The translations under genes and the position numbers were made by a program. A model generated the notes under the pieces. It did no database searches, was not told the DNA's origin, and saw only the letters and a program-made list of their open reading frames with translations. Of a stretch of 64,000 nucleotides of DNA, positions 50,127 to 58,151 are shown one piece after another. The DNA is from Paenibacillus sabinae T27 (GTDB taxonomy: Bacteria; Bacillota; Bacilli; Paenibacillales; Paenibacillaceae): assembly GCF_000612505.1 (NCBI RefSeq), contig NZ_CP004078.1, forward strand, positions 2,891,252 through 2,955,251, read 5' to 3'. Within the stretch, counting starts at the first letter, position 1; each line of letters opens with the position of its first letter.

Positions 50127-50627
50127 TTAACGGTTGTCGATTGTCTCCGGGTACAAATCATGATTCAGCAGCCGATGCTCGGCCATGGCCTCATATTTGG
50201 TTCCCGGACGGCCGTAGTTGCAGTAAGGATCAATGGAAATGCCGCCGCGCGGGGTGAATTTGCCCCATACCTCGATGTAGCGCGGGTCCATCAGCTTGAT
50301 CAGATCGTTCATGATGATGTTGACGCAGTCTTCGTGAAAATCGCCGTGATTGCGGAAGCTGAACAGATACAGCTTAAGCGATTTGGACTCCACCATCTTG
50401 ATCTCGGGAATATACGAAATATACAGGGTGGCAAAATCGGGCTGGCCGGTCACGGGGCACAGGCTCGTAAATTCCGGACAGTTGAATTTTACAAAATAGT
50501 CTCTCCCCGGATGCTTGTTGTCGAACGTCTCCAGCACCTCGGGTGCATAACCGAATTTATACTGTGTCCCCTGGTTGCCCAGCAGCGTAACATCCGGCAT
50601 TTCTTCCTTCAATCTTCCTTCGGACAT
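50127..50627 (-). CDS. queF: NADPH-dependent 7-cyano-7-deazaguanine reductase QueF
   Basis: 166 residues, short (Bacillus-type) QueF with the nitrile-reducing Cys57 in [14 protein letters not shown] and Asp64. It reduces preQ0 to preQ1. First gene of the operon, so the pathway product preQ1 feeds back on the riboswitch directly upstream. GAGAGGG precedes the ATG. Confidence 0.96.
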   Translation of the reverse strand: MSEGRLKEEMPDVTLLGNQGTQYKFGYAPEVLETFDNKHPGRDYFVKFNCPEFTSLCPVTGQPDFATLYISYIPEIKMVESKSLKLYLFSFRNHGDFHEDCVNIIMNDLIKLMDPRYIEVWGKFTPRGGISIDPYCNYGRPGTKYEAMAEHRLLNHDLYPETIDNR

Positions 50628-50724
50628 AATAAAAAATCCCTCTCTTTTCCTTCGGCATCCAAAGCCGGTATTGGAAAGAAGAACGAGATTTCATCAAACC
50701 TGATCCATGTAGACTAAGAACGTG

Positions 50725-50753
50725 AAAAATGGACATACCCATCCCGGGCATAT
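50725..50753 (-). terminator. Terminator of the preQ1 riboswitch
   Basis: ATATGCCC-GGGAT-GGGTATGT hairpin on the minus strand, followed by CCATTTTT. It sits directly after the aptamer and before queF. Confidence 0.75.
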
Positions 50754-50757
50754 CGGA

Positions 50758-50794
50758 TCTTAGTTTTTTATAGAGGGAGTTTGCGAACCTCTCC
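50758..50794 (-). ncRNA. preQ1-I riboswitch
   Basis: The minus strand reads AGAGGTTCG...CCCTCTATAAAAAACTAA, the class I preQ1 aptamer. P1 is AGAGG (50792-50788) with CCTCT (50776-50772), and the A-rich tail ends in AAAAAACTAA for the pseudoknot. It controls queFCDE, whose product is preQ1. A CTGCGGCAATGCCGCAG hairpin lies just 5' of the aptamer. Confidence 0.95.
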
Positions 50795-50910
50795 TGCGGC
50801 ATTGCCGCAGATTGTCTTCTTCTATTATTATTCATGCGTCTAGAACTATATCACAGGAATAGCAGTTAGACAAGACAAGGCCGGGGCTCAACGGAGTTAA
50901 GTAATGTCAG

Positions 50911-51399
50911 TTATTGGTTTAGAGCAACACCTAAATCCTTAGCAGCGGTATAAAGTGCATCACGGTTAATTTTGATTAAATTCAAAGCATTATCTTTATC
51001 ATTTTTATTAATCGCATCCTCCAAAGCATCAAACTTGGGATGGATTTTATCAACATATGCATTTCCTTTTTTATCTTTTAAAATGGCAAGAATCGTATGA
51101 AACTGGTCATGCATACCTTCAAAAACAGCAGATGCTGCTTTAAAATCGCCATTATTTACTTCCTTTTCTAAGTTGGTCAGTCCACTCAGTTCATCTTCAA
51201 TCGCTTTGGATACCTGATTGCCATCAGATGCTGCCGGTGTTGTTTCTGCTACATGCTGAGAATGATCGGTTTCTGCCGGCTTTGTTTCCTCTGCATGCTG
51301 AGAATGATTCGGTTCCGTTGATTGCGTGCTTCCACAAGCAGTTAGATTAAGAACAATCAAGATTACAGATGCAATTATTATCAAAATCTTTGGTTTCAT
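50911..51399 (-). CDS. Lipoprotein with His-rich repeats
   Basis: 162 residues. Lipobox LTAC with acylated Cys22 after a hydrophobic signal. A linker carries two copies of a (N/D)HSQH-(A/V)(A)ET motif (EPNHSQHAEETKP, ETDHSQHVAETTP), then a helical domain (ISKAIEDELSGLTNLEKEVNNGDFKAASAVFEGMHDQFHTI). The HxxH motifs could bind metal. It starts at the last base of the PepSY-TM gene stop and is translationally coupled. Function unknown; metal handling is an inference. Confidence 0.82.
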   Translation of the reverse strand: MKPKILIIIASVILIVLNLTACGSTQSTEPNHSQHAEETKPAETDHSQHVAETTPAASDGNQVSKAIEDELSGLTNLEKEVNNGDFKAASAVFEGMHDQFHTILAILKDKKGNAYVDKIHPKFDALEDAINKNDKDNALNLIKINRDALYTAAKDLGVALNQ

Positions 51400-51701
51400 C
51401 AGTGGTTTCTCCTTTTTCCGTGTTTAGCTGCATGTTGTCCTTTAAACCACATCCATATACCGGTGATACTTAAAATAATCATACAAATTGCGCCCAAATC
51501 AGTAAGCCATACGATTGAGATGTTGCCGATCACGCCTGAATGAAGAGCAAAGATAAGCTTTTGCAGCTCCATCTTCTCTTCCGAGTCAAAACCAATTAGC
51601 GATCGATGATTAAGAAGCAGGCCGGTAATGGCTATAAAAATAATCAATATCGCCCCAACAATTCCGGCTGTTTTGTGTATGATTCTCAAAAATTGTAACA
51701 T
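51399..51701 (-). CDS. PepSY-associated transmembrane protein
   Basis: 100 residues from ATG 51701 (GAGGGG 4 nt upstream; the longer frame has no start signal). Begins FLRIIHKTAGIVGAILIIFIAITGLLLNH, the PepSY-TM signature, and contains two further helices ending ITGIWMWFKGQ and a His/Lys/Arg-rich tail (HAAKHGKRRNH). Relatives act in iron-siderophore or copper handling. It is paired with the His-rich lipoprotein. Confidence 0.85.
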   Translation of the reverse strand: MLQFLRIIHKTAGIVGAILIIFIAITGLLLNHRSLIGFDSEEKMELQKLIFALHSGVIGNISIVWLTDLGAICMIILSITGIWMWFKGQHAAKHGKRRNH

Positions 51702-51775
51702 GATCCCCTCAACCCGCTTTTGTTCATTTCTATCGGCTGCAAGCAGCTTTTTAGTGTAATCCTTTATCCCGTAAT

Positions 51776-51805
51776 AGTATACATGATGTAACAGCTTCAG
51801 ACCAA
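51776..51805 (-). promoter_or_regulatory. Promoter of the PepSY-TM/lipoprotein operon
   Basis: TTGGTC (51800-51805), 18 bp, TATACT (51776-51781) on the minus strand. The ArsR promoter diverges 17 bp away. Confidence 0.5.
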
Positions 51806-51821
51806 TCCCGCATAATCCGTA

Positions 51822-51849
51822 TTGACAGGACGCTTCATGAAGATATAAT
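51822..51849 (+). promoter_or_regulatory. Promoter of the arsR-MFS operon
   Basis: TTGACA (51822-51827), 16 bp, TATAAT (51844-51849). The start codon is only 7 nt after the -10, so the transcript would be leaderless or nearly so. Confidence 0.8.
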
Positions 51850-51868
51850 AGTTCTATGACTATTGAAC
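51848..51868. promoter_or_regulatory. ArsR operator, site 1
   Basis: ATAGTTCTATGACTATTGAA, reverse of the motif at 52172, overlaps the -10 and the ATG. Within it AATAGT-TCTATG-ACTATT (51847-51864) is a perfect inverted repeat. Binding here would shut off the operon. Confidence 0.6.
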
Positions 51869-52149
51869 AACTGTATGCTTCTGACGAATATCGTGTGCGC
51901 ATCTTCAAGGCTCTGGCCGACCACACCCGTCTGCAAATCATCCGTACCCTGAAAGACAGCCCGACGGAACTGAACTGTGGCGAGGTAGGTGAACGCTGTG
52001 AGGCCTCCAAATCGAACGCCTCTTATCATTTTCGCACCCTGAGGGAGGCAGGGCTCATTCTTGTAAGAAAAGAAGCTCAGACCAAGTACATACAGCTTCA
52101 CCGAGAGACATTCGATTCGTATTTGCCCGGATTCCTGGATTCCTTGTAA
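51856..52149 (+). CDS. ArsR-family winged-helix regulator
   Basis: 97 residues: EYRVRIFKALADHTRLQIIRTL, CGEVGERCEASKSNASYHFRTLREAGLI, and a short wing. Cys41 and Cys48 (LNCGEVGERC) sit before the recognition helix rather than in an ELCVCDL motif, so metal sensing is not obvious. It precedes an MFS gene and likely represses it. No Shine-Dalgarno precedes the ATG, which fits a leaderless mRNA. Confidence 0.9.
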   Translation: MTIEQLYASDEYRVRIFKALADHTRLQIIRTLKDSPTELNCGEVGERCEASKSNASYHFRTLREAGLILVRKEAQTKYIQLHRETFDSYLPGFLDSL

Positions 52150-52171
52150 TCCGGTTTTTTATCAGTTTGTA

Positions 52172-52191
52172 GTTCAATAGTTATCCAACTA
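52172..52191. promoter_or_regulatory. ArsR operator, site 2
   Basis: GTTCAATAGTTATCCAACTA repeats, in opposite orientation, the motif at 51848-51868 (16 of 20 positions shared by eye). It lies between arsR and the MFS ribosome binding site. Confidence 0.6.
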
Positions 52192-52210
52192 ACGAAATAG
52201 GAGGTATATT

Positions 52211-53365
52211 ATGCAAAAATCAAGCTTGACGCTCTTTTTCCTCATTATGTTCGCCATCGGTACGGATACGTTTCTGATCAGTCCACTGCTACCAGTCCTT
52301 CGGAATGAGTTCCATATATCCACGGCAAGCTCCGGCTGGATGGTCAGCGCCTATGCGCTCGGCTACGCCTTGTTCGCTTTGGTAGCGGGTCCGGTGTCTG
52401 ACCGGCTGAACCGAAAGCATGTTATGATCTGCGGAATGGCCGCATTCTCGGTTTCAACGGCTCTGTGCGCCGCGGCAGCCGGGTTCTGGAGTATGGTTCT
52501 GTTCCGTTTTCTCGCCGGGGTCAGCGCGGCCGTCGTATCTCCGCAAATCTGGGCCTCCATTCCGGTCCTGCTGCCGAGGGATAAAATTTTACAGGGCATG
52601 GGCATCGCCACTGCCGGTCTCTCCATCGCTCAGATGCTGGGCCTCCCCATCGGCAGTTTTTTCGCCGCCCACTCCTGGAATCTTCCGTTTATCGTGATCG
52701 GTTTATTCTCCCTCCTCTTGACCATGCTGATTCCCTTCCTCATGCCTTCCATACCGCCGCGAAGCTCATCGGTTGACCGGCTTTCCCTCCTGAAGCCTTA
52801 TGCCCTTCTTCTCTCTTCCCGCATTGCGGTTAGCGCCTTCGCCGCCTATTTTATCTTCCAGATCGGTAATTTTGCAGCCTTTTCTTTCCTCGGCTCCTGG
52901 CTCTCCGGCGCCTTCGGGTTAAATGTCGCCCAAATCGGGCAAGTCATGCTGTTTCTGGGTCTCGGCAACTTGCTTGGCAGCCTGTTCGGCAGCCGTTTAA
53001 CCCAGCGGTTCGGCCGCTCCGGGACATTAATTTTGGGCATTATCATCAATAGCGTGCTGTTTCCGCTGCTCTCGCTGACGGGAAGTATTACGGGAATCAA
53101 GGCGGAGCTGGTCATCATCTTCGGAATCACCGGAATGCTGTTCCCCATCATGATGAGCTCCCTCCAGTCTTTGTCGGATACCGCCCGGGGAACGATCTCG
53201 GCTTTGGCGAACACCCTGATGTATTTCGGAACCACGATCGGAGCCGCGGCAGCAGGAGGGATTTATCAGGCCTCGGGTATTTTTCTTGGCGTTACGCTGC
53301 TGACTTTGCTCTGTTTCGTTCTCTCCGCCTTCCTCTTTCGAAAAAGCGGTGTCGCGGCAGCTTAG
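52211..53365 (+). CDS. MFS transporter, DHA1-type, ArsR-linked
   Basis: 384 residues, about 12 helices. TM1 FLIMFAIGTDTFLISPLLPVLRNEF, motif A GPVSDRLNRKHVM, motif C-like LGLPIGSFFAAHSWNLPF: a DHA1 drug exporter pattern. AGGAGG lies 8 nt before the ATG. It is transcribed with arsR, and a second operator in the gap suggests extra control. Substrate unknown. Confidence 0.9.
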   Translation: MQKSSLTLFFLIMFAIGTDTFLISPLLPVLRNEFHISTASSGWMVSAYALGYALFALVAGPVSDRLNRKHVMICGMAAFSVSTALCAAAAGFWSMVLFRFLAGVSAAVVSPQIWASIPVLLPRDKILQGMGIATAGLSIAQMLGLPIGSFFAAHSWNLPFIVIGLFSLLLTMLIPFLMPSIPPRSSSVDRLSLLKPYALLLSSRIAVSAFAAYFIFQIGNFAAFSFLGSWLSGAFGLNVAQIGQVMLFLGLGNLLGSLFGSRLTQRFGRSGTLILGIIINSVLFPLLSLTGSITGIKAELVIIFGITGMLFPIMMSSLQSLSDTARGTISALANTLMYFGTTIGAAAAGGIYQASGIFLGVTLLTLLCFVLSAFLFRKSGVAAA

Positions 53366-53438
53366 ATGGATTCAAACGGCCAAAGCAGGGTAAATTACTG
53401 ATTAAGAGTGACAATCCGGCAAAGGATGGGATCGTAAT

Positions 53439-53774
53439 ATGGAAGAACATGTGCAAATGCTGGCCGATTGGCTGAACGGGCATACCGGCGGAACGATAGT
53501 TATCGAAAAGCAGGAGCTTGAGGACCAGGATAAAGTCTTTTTCAAGCTGGATCGAGTTGATTACAGGGATGCCTCAAGCGTTATCGACGATTATCTGGAC
53601 AGTGCCCTTATCCTGCATGGCACGGGCAGCACAATGAACGCGGACGGGGAATTGGTCAACCTTCCGCTTCACAGCTACGAAATCGCGGTCAGCGGCCTGG
53701 CCTTCGCCTCTGCGGATGAGAGTAGGGTGCAAGCGCAGACGGACCGGGCCAAATATACGCTTGCGCTGGAGTAA
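53439..53774 (+). CDS. Small protein of unknown function
   Basis: 111 residues, acidic, soluble: MEEHVQMLADWLNGHTGGTI, then VFFKLDRVDYRDASSVIDDYLDSALILHG and LPLHSYEIAVSGL. Mixed alpha/beta character. GGATGGG precedes the ATG at a longish spacing and a strong terminator follows. No family recognised. Confidence 0.75.
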   Translation: MEEHVQMLADWLNGHTGGTIVIEKQELEDQDKVFFKLDRVDYRDASSVIDDYLDSALILHGTGSTMNADGELVNLPLHSYEIAVSGLAFASADESRVQAQTDRAKYTLALE

Positions 53775-53786
53775 GAACATGTAAAA

Positions 53787-53818
53787 AAAAGCTGCGGGGA
53801 ACGCTTCCCGCAGCTTTT
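53787..53818. terminator. Bidirectional terminator
   Basis: AAAAGCTGCGGG/CCCGCAGCTTTT hairpin with A8 and TTTTATTTT flanks, between convergent genes. Confidence 0.92.
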
Positions 53819-53865
53819 ATTTTGTGGATTTACAATATAGAACTATACCTGTCACCAGCTTCGCT

Positions 53866-54780
53866 TTACAGCTCTTCCCCGATAATTTCGACTTCCGTCT
53901 CCAGCTCGACGTCGAAGCGCCCCTTCACGGTCTCCCTCACATGCTGAATCAGACCGATATAATCGCTGGCCGTGGCGTTATCCGCATTAATGATGAATCC
54001 CGCATGCTTCTTCGATACTTCGGCTCCGCCGATTCTAGTTCCTTGAAGTCCGCTCTCCTGAATCAGCTGGCCCGCGAACCTTCCCGGCGGCCGCTTGAAG
54101 ACACTGCCGCAGGAGGGATATTCAAGTGGCTGCTTGGATTCCCGCATCTCGGTCAGCTTATCCATCTCCGCCTTGATTTCCTCGTAGTTCCCCTCTTTCA
54201 GGGCAAAACGGGCTTCCAGGATCAGATAGTCGCCGCTTGAGAAGACGCTTTTCCGGTAGCCCCATTTCAGGTCGTCCCCCTCCAGCTTCACCATGGCGCC
54301 GGTCTTGTCGATCGCAAGCGCGCTTTGCAGCACATCGGCCACCTCGCCTCCATAAGCTCCGGCATTCATGTACAGCGCTCCGCCGACTGTGCCGGGAATC
54401 CCGCAGGCAAATTCAAGACCCGTCAATTTCCGTTCTAGCGCGAAACGGGAAGTATCAATAATTTGGGCGCCGCATTGGGCGATGACTAAATTGCCTTCAG
54501 AGTGGATGCCGCTTAATCCGGGTGTCTGCAGAACGATGCCGCGAATGCCTCCGTCCCGGATGATGACATTTGAACCGTTCCCTAATATGGTAAGCGTTAT
54601 GCCGTTCTCGGCAGCATATGTAACGATCGCTTGAATTTCTTCATACGTTGAAGGTGCAGCCAGTATGTCCGCCCGGCCGCCTATTTTGGTGAAGACATGA
54701 TCTTTGAGCGACTCATGGCTCTTGATCGTTCCGGATGGAACCAGCCGCTTAAGATCCTCTTGAATTTTGCCGATATCCAT
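53866..54780 (-). CDS. murB: UDP-N-acetylenolpyruvoylglucosamine reductase
   Basis: 304 residues, FAD enzyme that reduces UDP-GlcNAc-enolpyruvate to UDP-MurNAc. FAD blocks TKIGGRADILAAPSTYEEI and TILGNGSNVIIRDGGIRGIV, the GIPGTVGGALYMNAGAYGGE stretch, and the catalytic Ser region PSCGSVFKRPPG of the type-II form, then QESGLQGTRIGGAEVSKKHAGFI. Stand-alone gene; GGAG at 8 nt from ATG. Essential for peptidoglycan synthesis. Confidence 0.96.
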   Translation of the reverse strand: MDIGKIQEDLKRLVPSGTIKSHESLKDHVFTKIGGRADILAAPSTYEEIQAIVTYAAENGITLTILGNGSNVIIRDGGIRGIVLQTPGLSGIHSEGNLVIAQCGAQIIDTSRFALERKLTGLEFACGIPGTVGGALYMNAGAYGGEVADVLQSALAIDKTGAMVKLEGDDLKWGYRKSVFSSGDYLILEARFALKEGNYEEIKAEMDKLTEMRESKQPLEYPSCGSVFKRPPGRFAGQLIQESGLQGTRIGGAEVSKKHAGFIINADNATASDYIGLIQHVRETVKGRFDVELETEVEIIGEEL

Positions 54781-54835
54781 GGGTTTGCTCCTTTAGTTGT
54801 TATACATATCTTTGGCAATCCCCACTTTAACAACG

Positions 54836-54868
54836 AACAGGCTCCCTTGTCAATGACAGGAGCCTGTT
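54836..54868 (-). terminator. Terminator after the FecE-like gene
   Basis: AACAGGCTCC/GGAGCCTGTT with inner TGTCA/TGACA pairing; between the ATPase stop and the murB start. Confidence 0.75.
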
Positions 54869-54904
54869 ATCCGGGTATAAGTTTCGGCAAAAGAAGTAGT
54901 TTCA

Positions 54905-55703
54905 TTAAACAACTTTTTGGTCTGCCAGACTGTAAGGAAGACAGAGCGGCAATCCCGATCGCGGATCTTCAACAATGTCCGCCTCGATCCCGAACACATC
55001 GCGCAGCACATCCGGAGTCATCACATCCGCTGGAACGCCTTCGCTGACTACCGTGCCCGATTTGATCGCCACCATATGATGCCCAAAACGGGAAGCGTGG
55101 TTCAAATCATGTACAACCATGATAATTGTCCGGCCCTCCCGCTCATTCAGCACCTGCAGAAGCTGAAGCACCTCAAGCTGATGCGCCATATCCAGAAAGG
55201 TTGTCGGTTCGTCCAGGAACAGAATATCTGTCTGCTGGACCAGCGCCATGGCGATCCATGCGCGCTGCCGCTGTCCGCCGGACAGGCGCTCAATCGGCCG
55301 GTCGCGGAAAGCGTCCATCCCGGTAACCTCAAGGGCGGAGGAAATGATTCTCCGGTCTTCCGCGATAAGCGAGCCGAAGCCCTTCTGATGCGGATAACGT
55401 CCGTAGCTCACCAGCTCGGAAACGGTCAAGCCGTCCGGAGCGGTCGGATTTTGCGGCAAAATCGCGAGCTGCCGGGCAACTTCCTTCGTCGATTGGGTAT
55501 GAATGGATTTACCGTCCAGGAGCACAGTGCCGCTTGTCGGCTTCATCAGCCGGGCCATCGTCTTCAGGATCGTCTTATTTTCCTGAACCGTTGGCTCCTA
55601 CCAGAGCCGTAATTTTCCCTGTCGGCACAGACAGGTTGAGATCCTTGACAATTATCGATTCCGCGTAGCCGATATTTAATGGATTCGCATGCAAACGTTC
55701 CAT
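54905..55703 (-). pseudogene. FecE-type iron-siderophore ABC ATPase, frameshifted in Walker A
   Basis: From ATG 55703 the frame reads ...SIIVKDLNLSVPTGKITALV and GANGSGK and then hits TAA. One frame over it continues TILKTMARLMKPTSGTVLLDG with Q-loop AILPQNPTAPDGLTV, signature LSGGQRQRAWIA, Walker B ILFLDEPTTFLD and H-loop VVHDLNH, as in FecE/FepC. Four bases (55574-55577) stand where one codon for the Walker A Ser should be. Unless this is a sequencing error the ATPase is dead, although an internal ATG at 55558 could make a P-loop-less fragment. A Fur box lies upstream; no permease or binding protein is adjacent. Confidence 0.85.
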
Positions 55704-55739
55704 CGTTAGCCATTCACCCCTTAATCTTGTCAACTCAAA

Positions 55740-55754
55740 TGATAATGATTATCC
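55740..55754. promoter_or_regulatory. Fur box
   Basis: TGATAATGATTATCC matches the 7-1-7 Fur dyad (TGATAATNATTATCA) at 14 of 15 positions. It lies 37 bp upstream of the FecE-like start. Confidence 0.8.
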
Positions 55755-55806
55755 TTTTACGTGTCATGCATAGTAATGGCAGCGCCCTGCTTGTACTTAG
55801 TACATA

Positions 55807-55848
55807 CAAAAAAAGCTGCCGCCAGAGACATTTTCCAGCAGCAGCTTT
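55807..55848 (-). terminator. Terminator after kimA
   Basis: AAAGCTGC/GCAGCTTT outer stem, extended by GC/GC pairs, then T7 on the minus strand. Confidence 0.85.
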
Positions 55849-55871
55849 CCGCTAGCGGGCAGATCGCCCGG

Positions 55872-57689
55872 TTATTTATTCAAGTGATAAGGAACCGTTG
55901 CAACGACAATATCCTTGTGGTTCATGAGATAGGTCCGGATAAATACGCTCGTCTGGTTATGCAGTATTGCCTGCCACCAGTGCTTCGTAATAAACTGCGG
56001 AATCAGAATCGTAATATGATCGGTCGCAGCATTCTTCCATTCCACTGTATCAATAAATTTAACCAGCGGACGCATGACGCTGCGGTACCGGGAACGAAGC
56101 ACGATTAAGCGTACGCCGGGGTTCCATTCTTCCCACTTGGCCTCCATCTTGCGGATTTCTTCTTCGTCAAAGCCAACATAGACAGCCACCACATTGTCGG
56201 TCAGGGATTTGGCATAGCTGATCGAATTCAGCACCGCGCGCGTCACGGCCGATACCGGAATCACAATCGTGCTTCCTTTAATACACGGCTTATCCTTATC
56301 CAGCTGAATCCGGAGCTCGTCTGCGGTGTTCTGATAGTGACGATGAATGCGGAAGAAAATCAACATAACGATTGGTAAGAAGATAAAGGCCACCCATACG
56401 TTTGCGAATTTGGTAATCACAAATATCAGCGTAATGGTCAAGGTGGTCAGCATGCCGACCGTATTCACGGCGAACTTCGCCTTCCAGCCCGCTGGCTTCA
56501 GCTTCTTCCAGCGGATCATCATCCCAAGCTGGGACAGCGTGAACGGAATAAATACGCCGACAGCATACAGCGGAATCAGGTTACCCGTCTCACCGTGGAA
56601 CGCTGCCACGAGGAGCGCTGAGGCCACGCCAAGGAAAATAATGCCGTTGGAGAAGCCAAGGCGGTCGCCGCGAACCATAAAGGCATGCGGCAGGTATTTG
56701 TCTTTAGCCAGCATGAACGACAGCAACGGGAAGGCCGAGTAGGCCGTGTTGGCCGCCAGGAACAGGATCACCGCAGTGATCGCCTGAATGAAATAATACA
56801 GGACCCCACGTCCGAAGGTCGATTCGGCAATTTGCGAAACCACCGTTTCCTTGACGTTCGGGGTAATGCCGTACCAGTAAGCCAGCAGCGTAATGCCGGT
56901 GAACATGAATCCAAGAATCGTCCCCATCATAATGAGGGTTTTTGCGGCATTTTTTTCCGCAGGGACCTTAAAGTTTGGAATGGCATTGGATACCGCTTCG
57001 ACACCGGTCAGGGCTGAACAGCCGGAGCTGAAAGCCTTCAGCAGCAGGAACAGGCTGACATTGGATACCGCAGTTCCGATTTCAGGCACGGAAGCATTAC
57101 CGCCGCTTATAGCAAATTTGATCAGCCCGGAGACAATCAGAACAACGATGGACAAGACGAACAAATATACCGGTATGGCAATGAAAGATGCCGACTCGGT
57201 TACGCCGCGAAGATTGATAATGGTTAAAATAATGATTACCGTCACTGCGATGGCAACGGAATGTTCATGCAAACTCGGAAATGCAGAAGTGATTGCATCC
57301 GTACCAGCCGAGGCGCTAACAGCAACCGTCAGGATGTAATCCACAAGCAGTGAACCGCCTGCGAGCAGTCCCGTGGAAACGCCGAGATTATCCTTGGCTA
57401 CGATATAGGCTCCCCCGCCATGAGGGTAAGCGAAAATCGTCTGCCGATAAGATAAAATCAGAATTGCCAGTAGTCCCAATACCGCGAGGGCAATCGGTAA
57501 TGAATACCAGATAGCCGTAAAACCTGCTGCTACCAGCACAATCAAAATCTGTTCCGTTCCGTAAGCGACCGACGACAGTGCGTCCGACGACAGAACGGCT
57601 AGTGCCTTCACTTTGGTTAACTTTTCGTTGTCAAGTTCGGTTGATTTTCTGGGACGACCGATCAATAGTCGTTTTACTCTGCTTACCAT
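55872..57689 (-). CDS. kimA: High-affinity K+ uptake transporter KimA (APC superfamily)
   Basis: 605 residues, about 12 helices plus a C-terminal cytoplasmic domain of about 150 residues with a UspA-like fold (GSTIVIPVSAVTRAVLNSISYAKSL). N-terminal LTKVKALAVLSSDALSSVAYGTEQ and GGGAYIVAKDNLGVSTGLLAGGSLLVDYILT closely follow B. subtilis KimA (YdaO) as I remember it. A c-di-AMP riboswitch upstream supports a potassium role, since c-di-AMP signals sufficient K+. GAGAGGA precedes the ATG. Confidence 0.93.
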   Translation of the reverse strand: MVSRVKRLLIGRPRKSTELDNEKLTKVKALAVLSSDALSSVAYGTEQILIVLVAAGFTAIWYSLPIALAVLGLLAILILSYRQTIFAYPHGGGAYIVAKDNLGVSTGLLAGGSLLVDYILTVAVSASAGTDAITSAFPSLHEHSVAIAVTVIIILTIINLRGVTESASFIAIPVYLFVLSIVVLIVSGLIKFAISGGNASVPEIGTAVSNVSLFLLLKAFSSGCSALTGVEAVSNAIPNFKVPAEKNAAKTLIMMGTILGFMFTGITLLAYWYGITPNVKETVVSQIAESTFGRGVLYYFIQAITAVILFLAANTAYSAFPLLSFMLAKDKYLPHAFMVRGDRLGFSNGIIFLGVASALLVAAFHGETGNLIPLYAVGVFIPFTLSQLGMMIRWKKLKPAGWKAKFAVNTVGMLTTLTITLIFVITKFANVWVAFIFLPIVMLIFFRIHRHYQNTADELRIQLDKDKPCIKGSTIVIPVSAVTRAVLNSISYAKSLTDNVVAVYVGFDEEEIRKMEAKWEEWNPGVRLIVLRSRYRSVMRPLVKFIDTVEWKNAATDHITILIPQFITKHWWQAILHNQTSVFIRTYLMNHKDIVVATVPYHLNK

Positions 57690-57772
57690 TTGGATACAGT
57701 TCCTCTCTTTTGTGAGTTGAAACGGTAGTACCGCGCGCCGTTTTCAGTGGTGGATTTTCATAAATAAGGGCA

Positions 57773-57804
57773 CAAAAAAAAGCATACGGAAATGACCGCA
57801 TGCT
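57773..57804 (-). terminator. Terminator of the c-di-AMP riboswitch
   Basis: AGCATGCGG-TCATTT-CCGTATGCT followed by T8 on the minus strand, placed between aptamer and kimA, so it is the expression platform. Confidence 0.9.
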
Positions 57805-57829
57805 TATGCATGATCATTATCCCACTGTT

Positions 57830-57968
57830 GCTTACGAGGTTAGCTGGCGGATTCGGGCTGTGGAAGCCCTACGGTCCGAAGGTTCGGTACCGATTCACCC
57901 CGTTGGCCGTCTAAGCGGTCAAGTTGGTTCCCCCGTTTTTCCATCTGGAAAATTCAGCGCATATTCAA
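57830..57968 (-). ncRNA. c-di-AMP (ydaO-yuaA) riboswitch
   Basis: On the minus strand the conserved blocks appear in order: GGGGGAACCAA near the 5' end, CGGGGTGAATC in the middle, and CCCGAATCCGCCAGCTAACCTCGTAAGC at the 3' side, separated by pairing segments. It precedes kimA with a terminator and should stop its transcription when c-di-AMP (high K+) binds. Exact 5' limit uncertain. Confidence 0.9.
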
Positions 57969-57984
57969 CTTCTCACAAGGTCTA

Positions 57985-58013
57985 ATATTAGTCCATAATG
58001 CCATGACCGTAAA
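57985..58013 (-). promoter_or_regulatory. Promoter of the kimA riboswitch transcript
   Basis: TTTACG (58008-58013), 17 bp, TAATAT (57985-57990) on the minus strand, just upstream of the aptamer. Confidence 0.65.
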
Positions 58014-58151
58014 CAGTGAAAATGATGAAAAAGAATTGAAAAACGGACCAATTCACGCAAATTCTCTTCAGGAGATATTAATGTCGTTCATTATCTTGTA
58101 TTATCCCTGCAGCACGGGTTTTTATGTCCATTGAAGAAAAAAACTTGCGCG

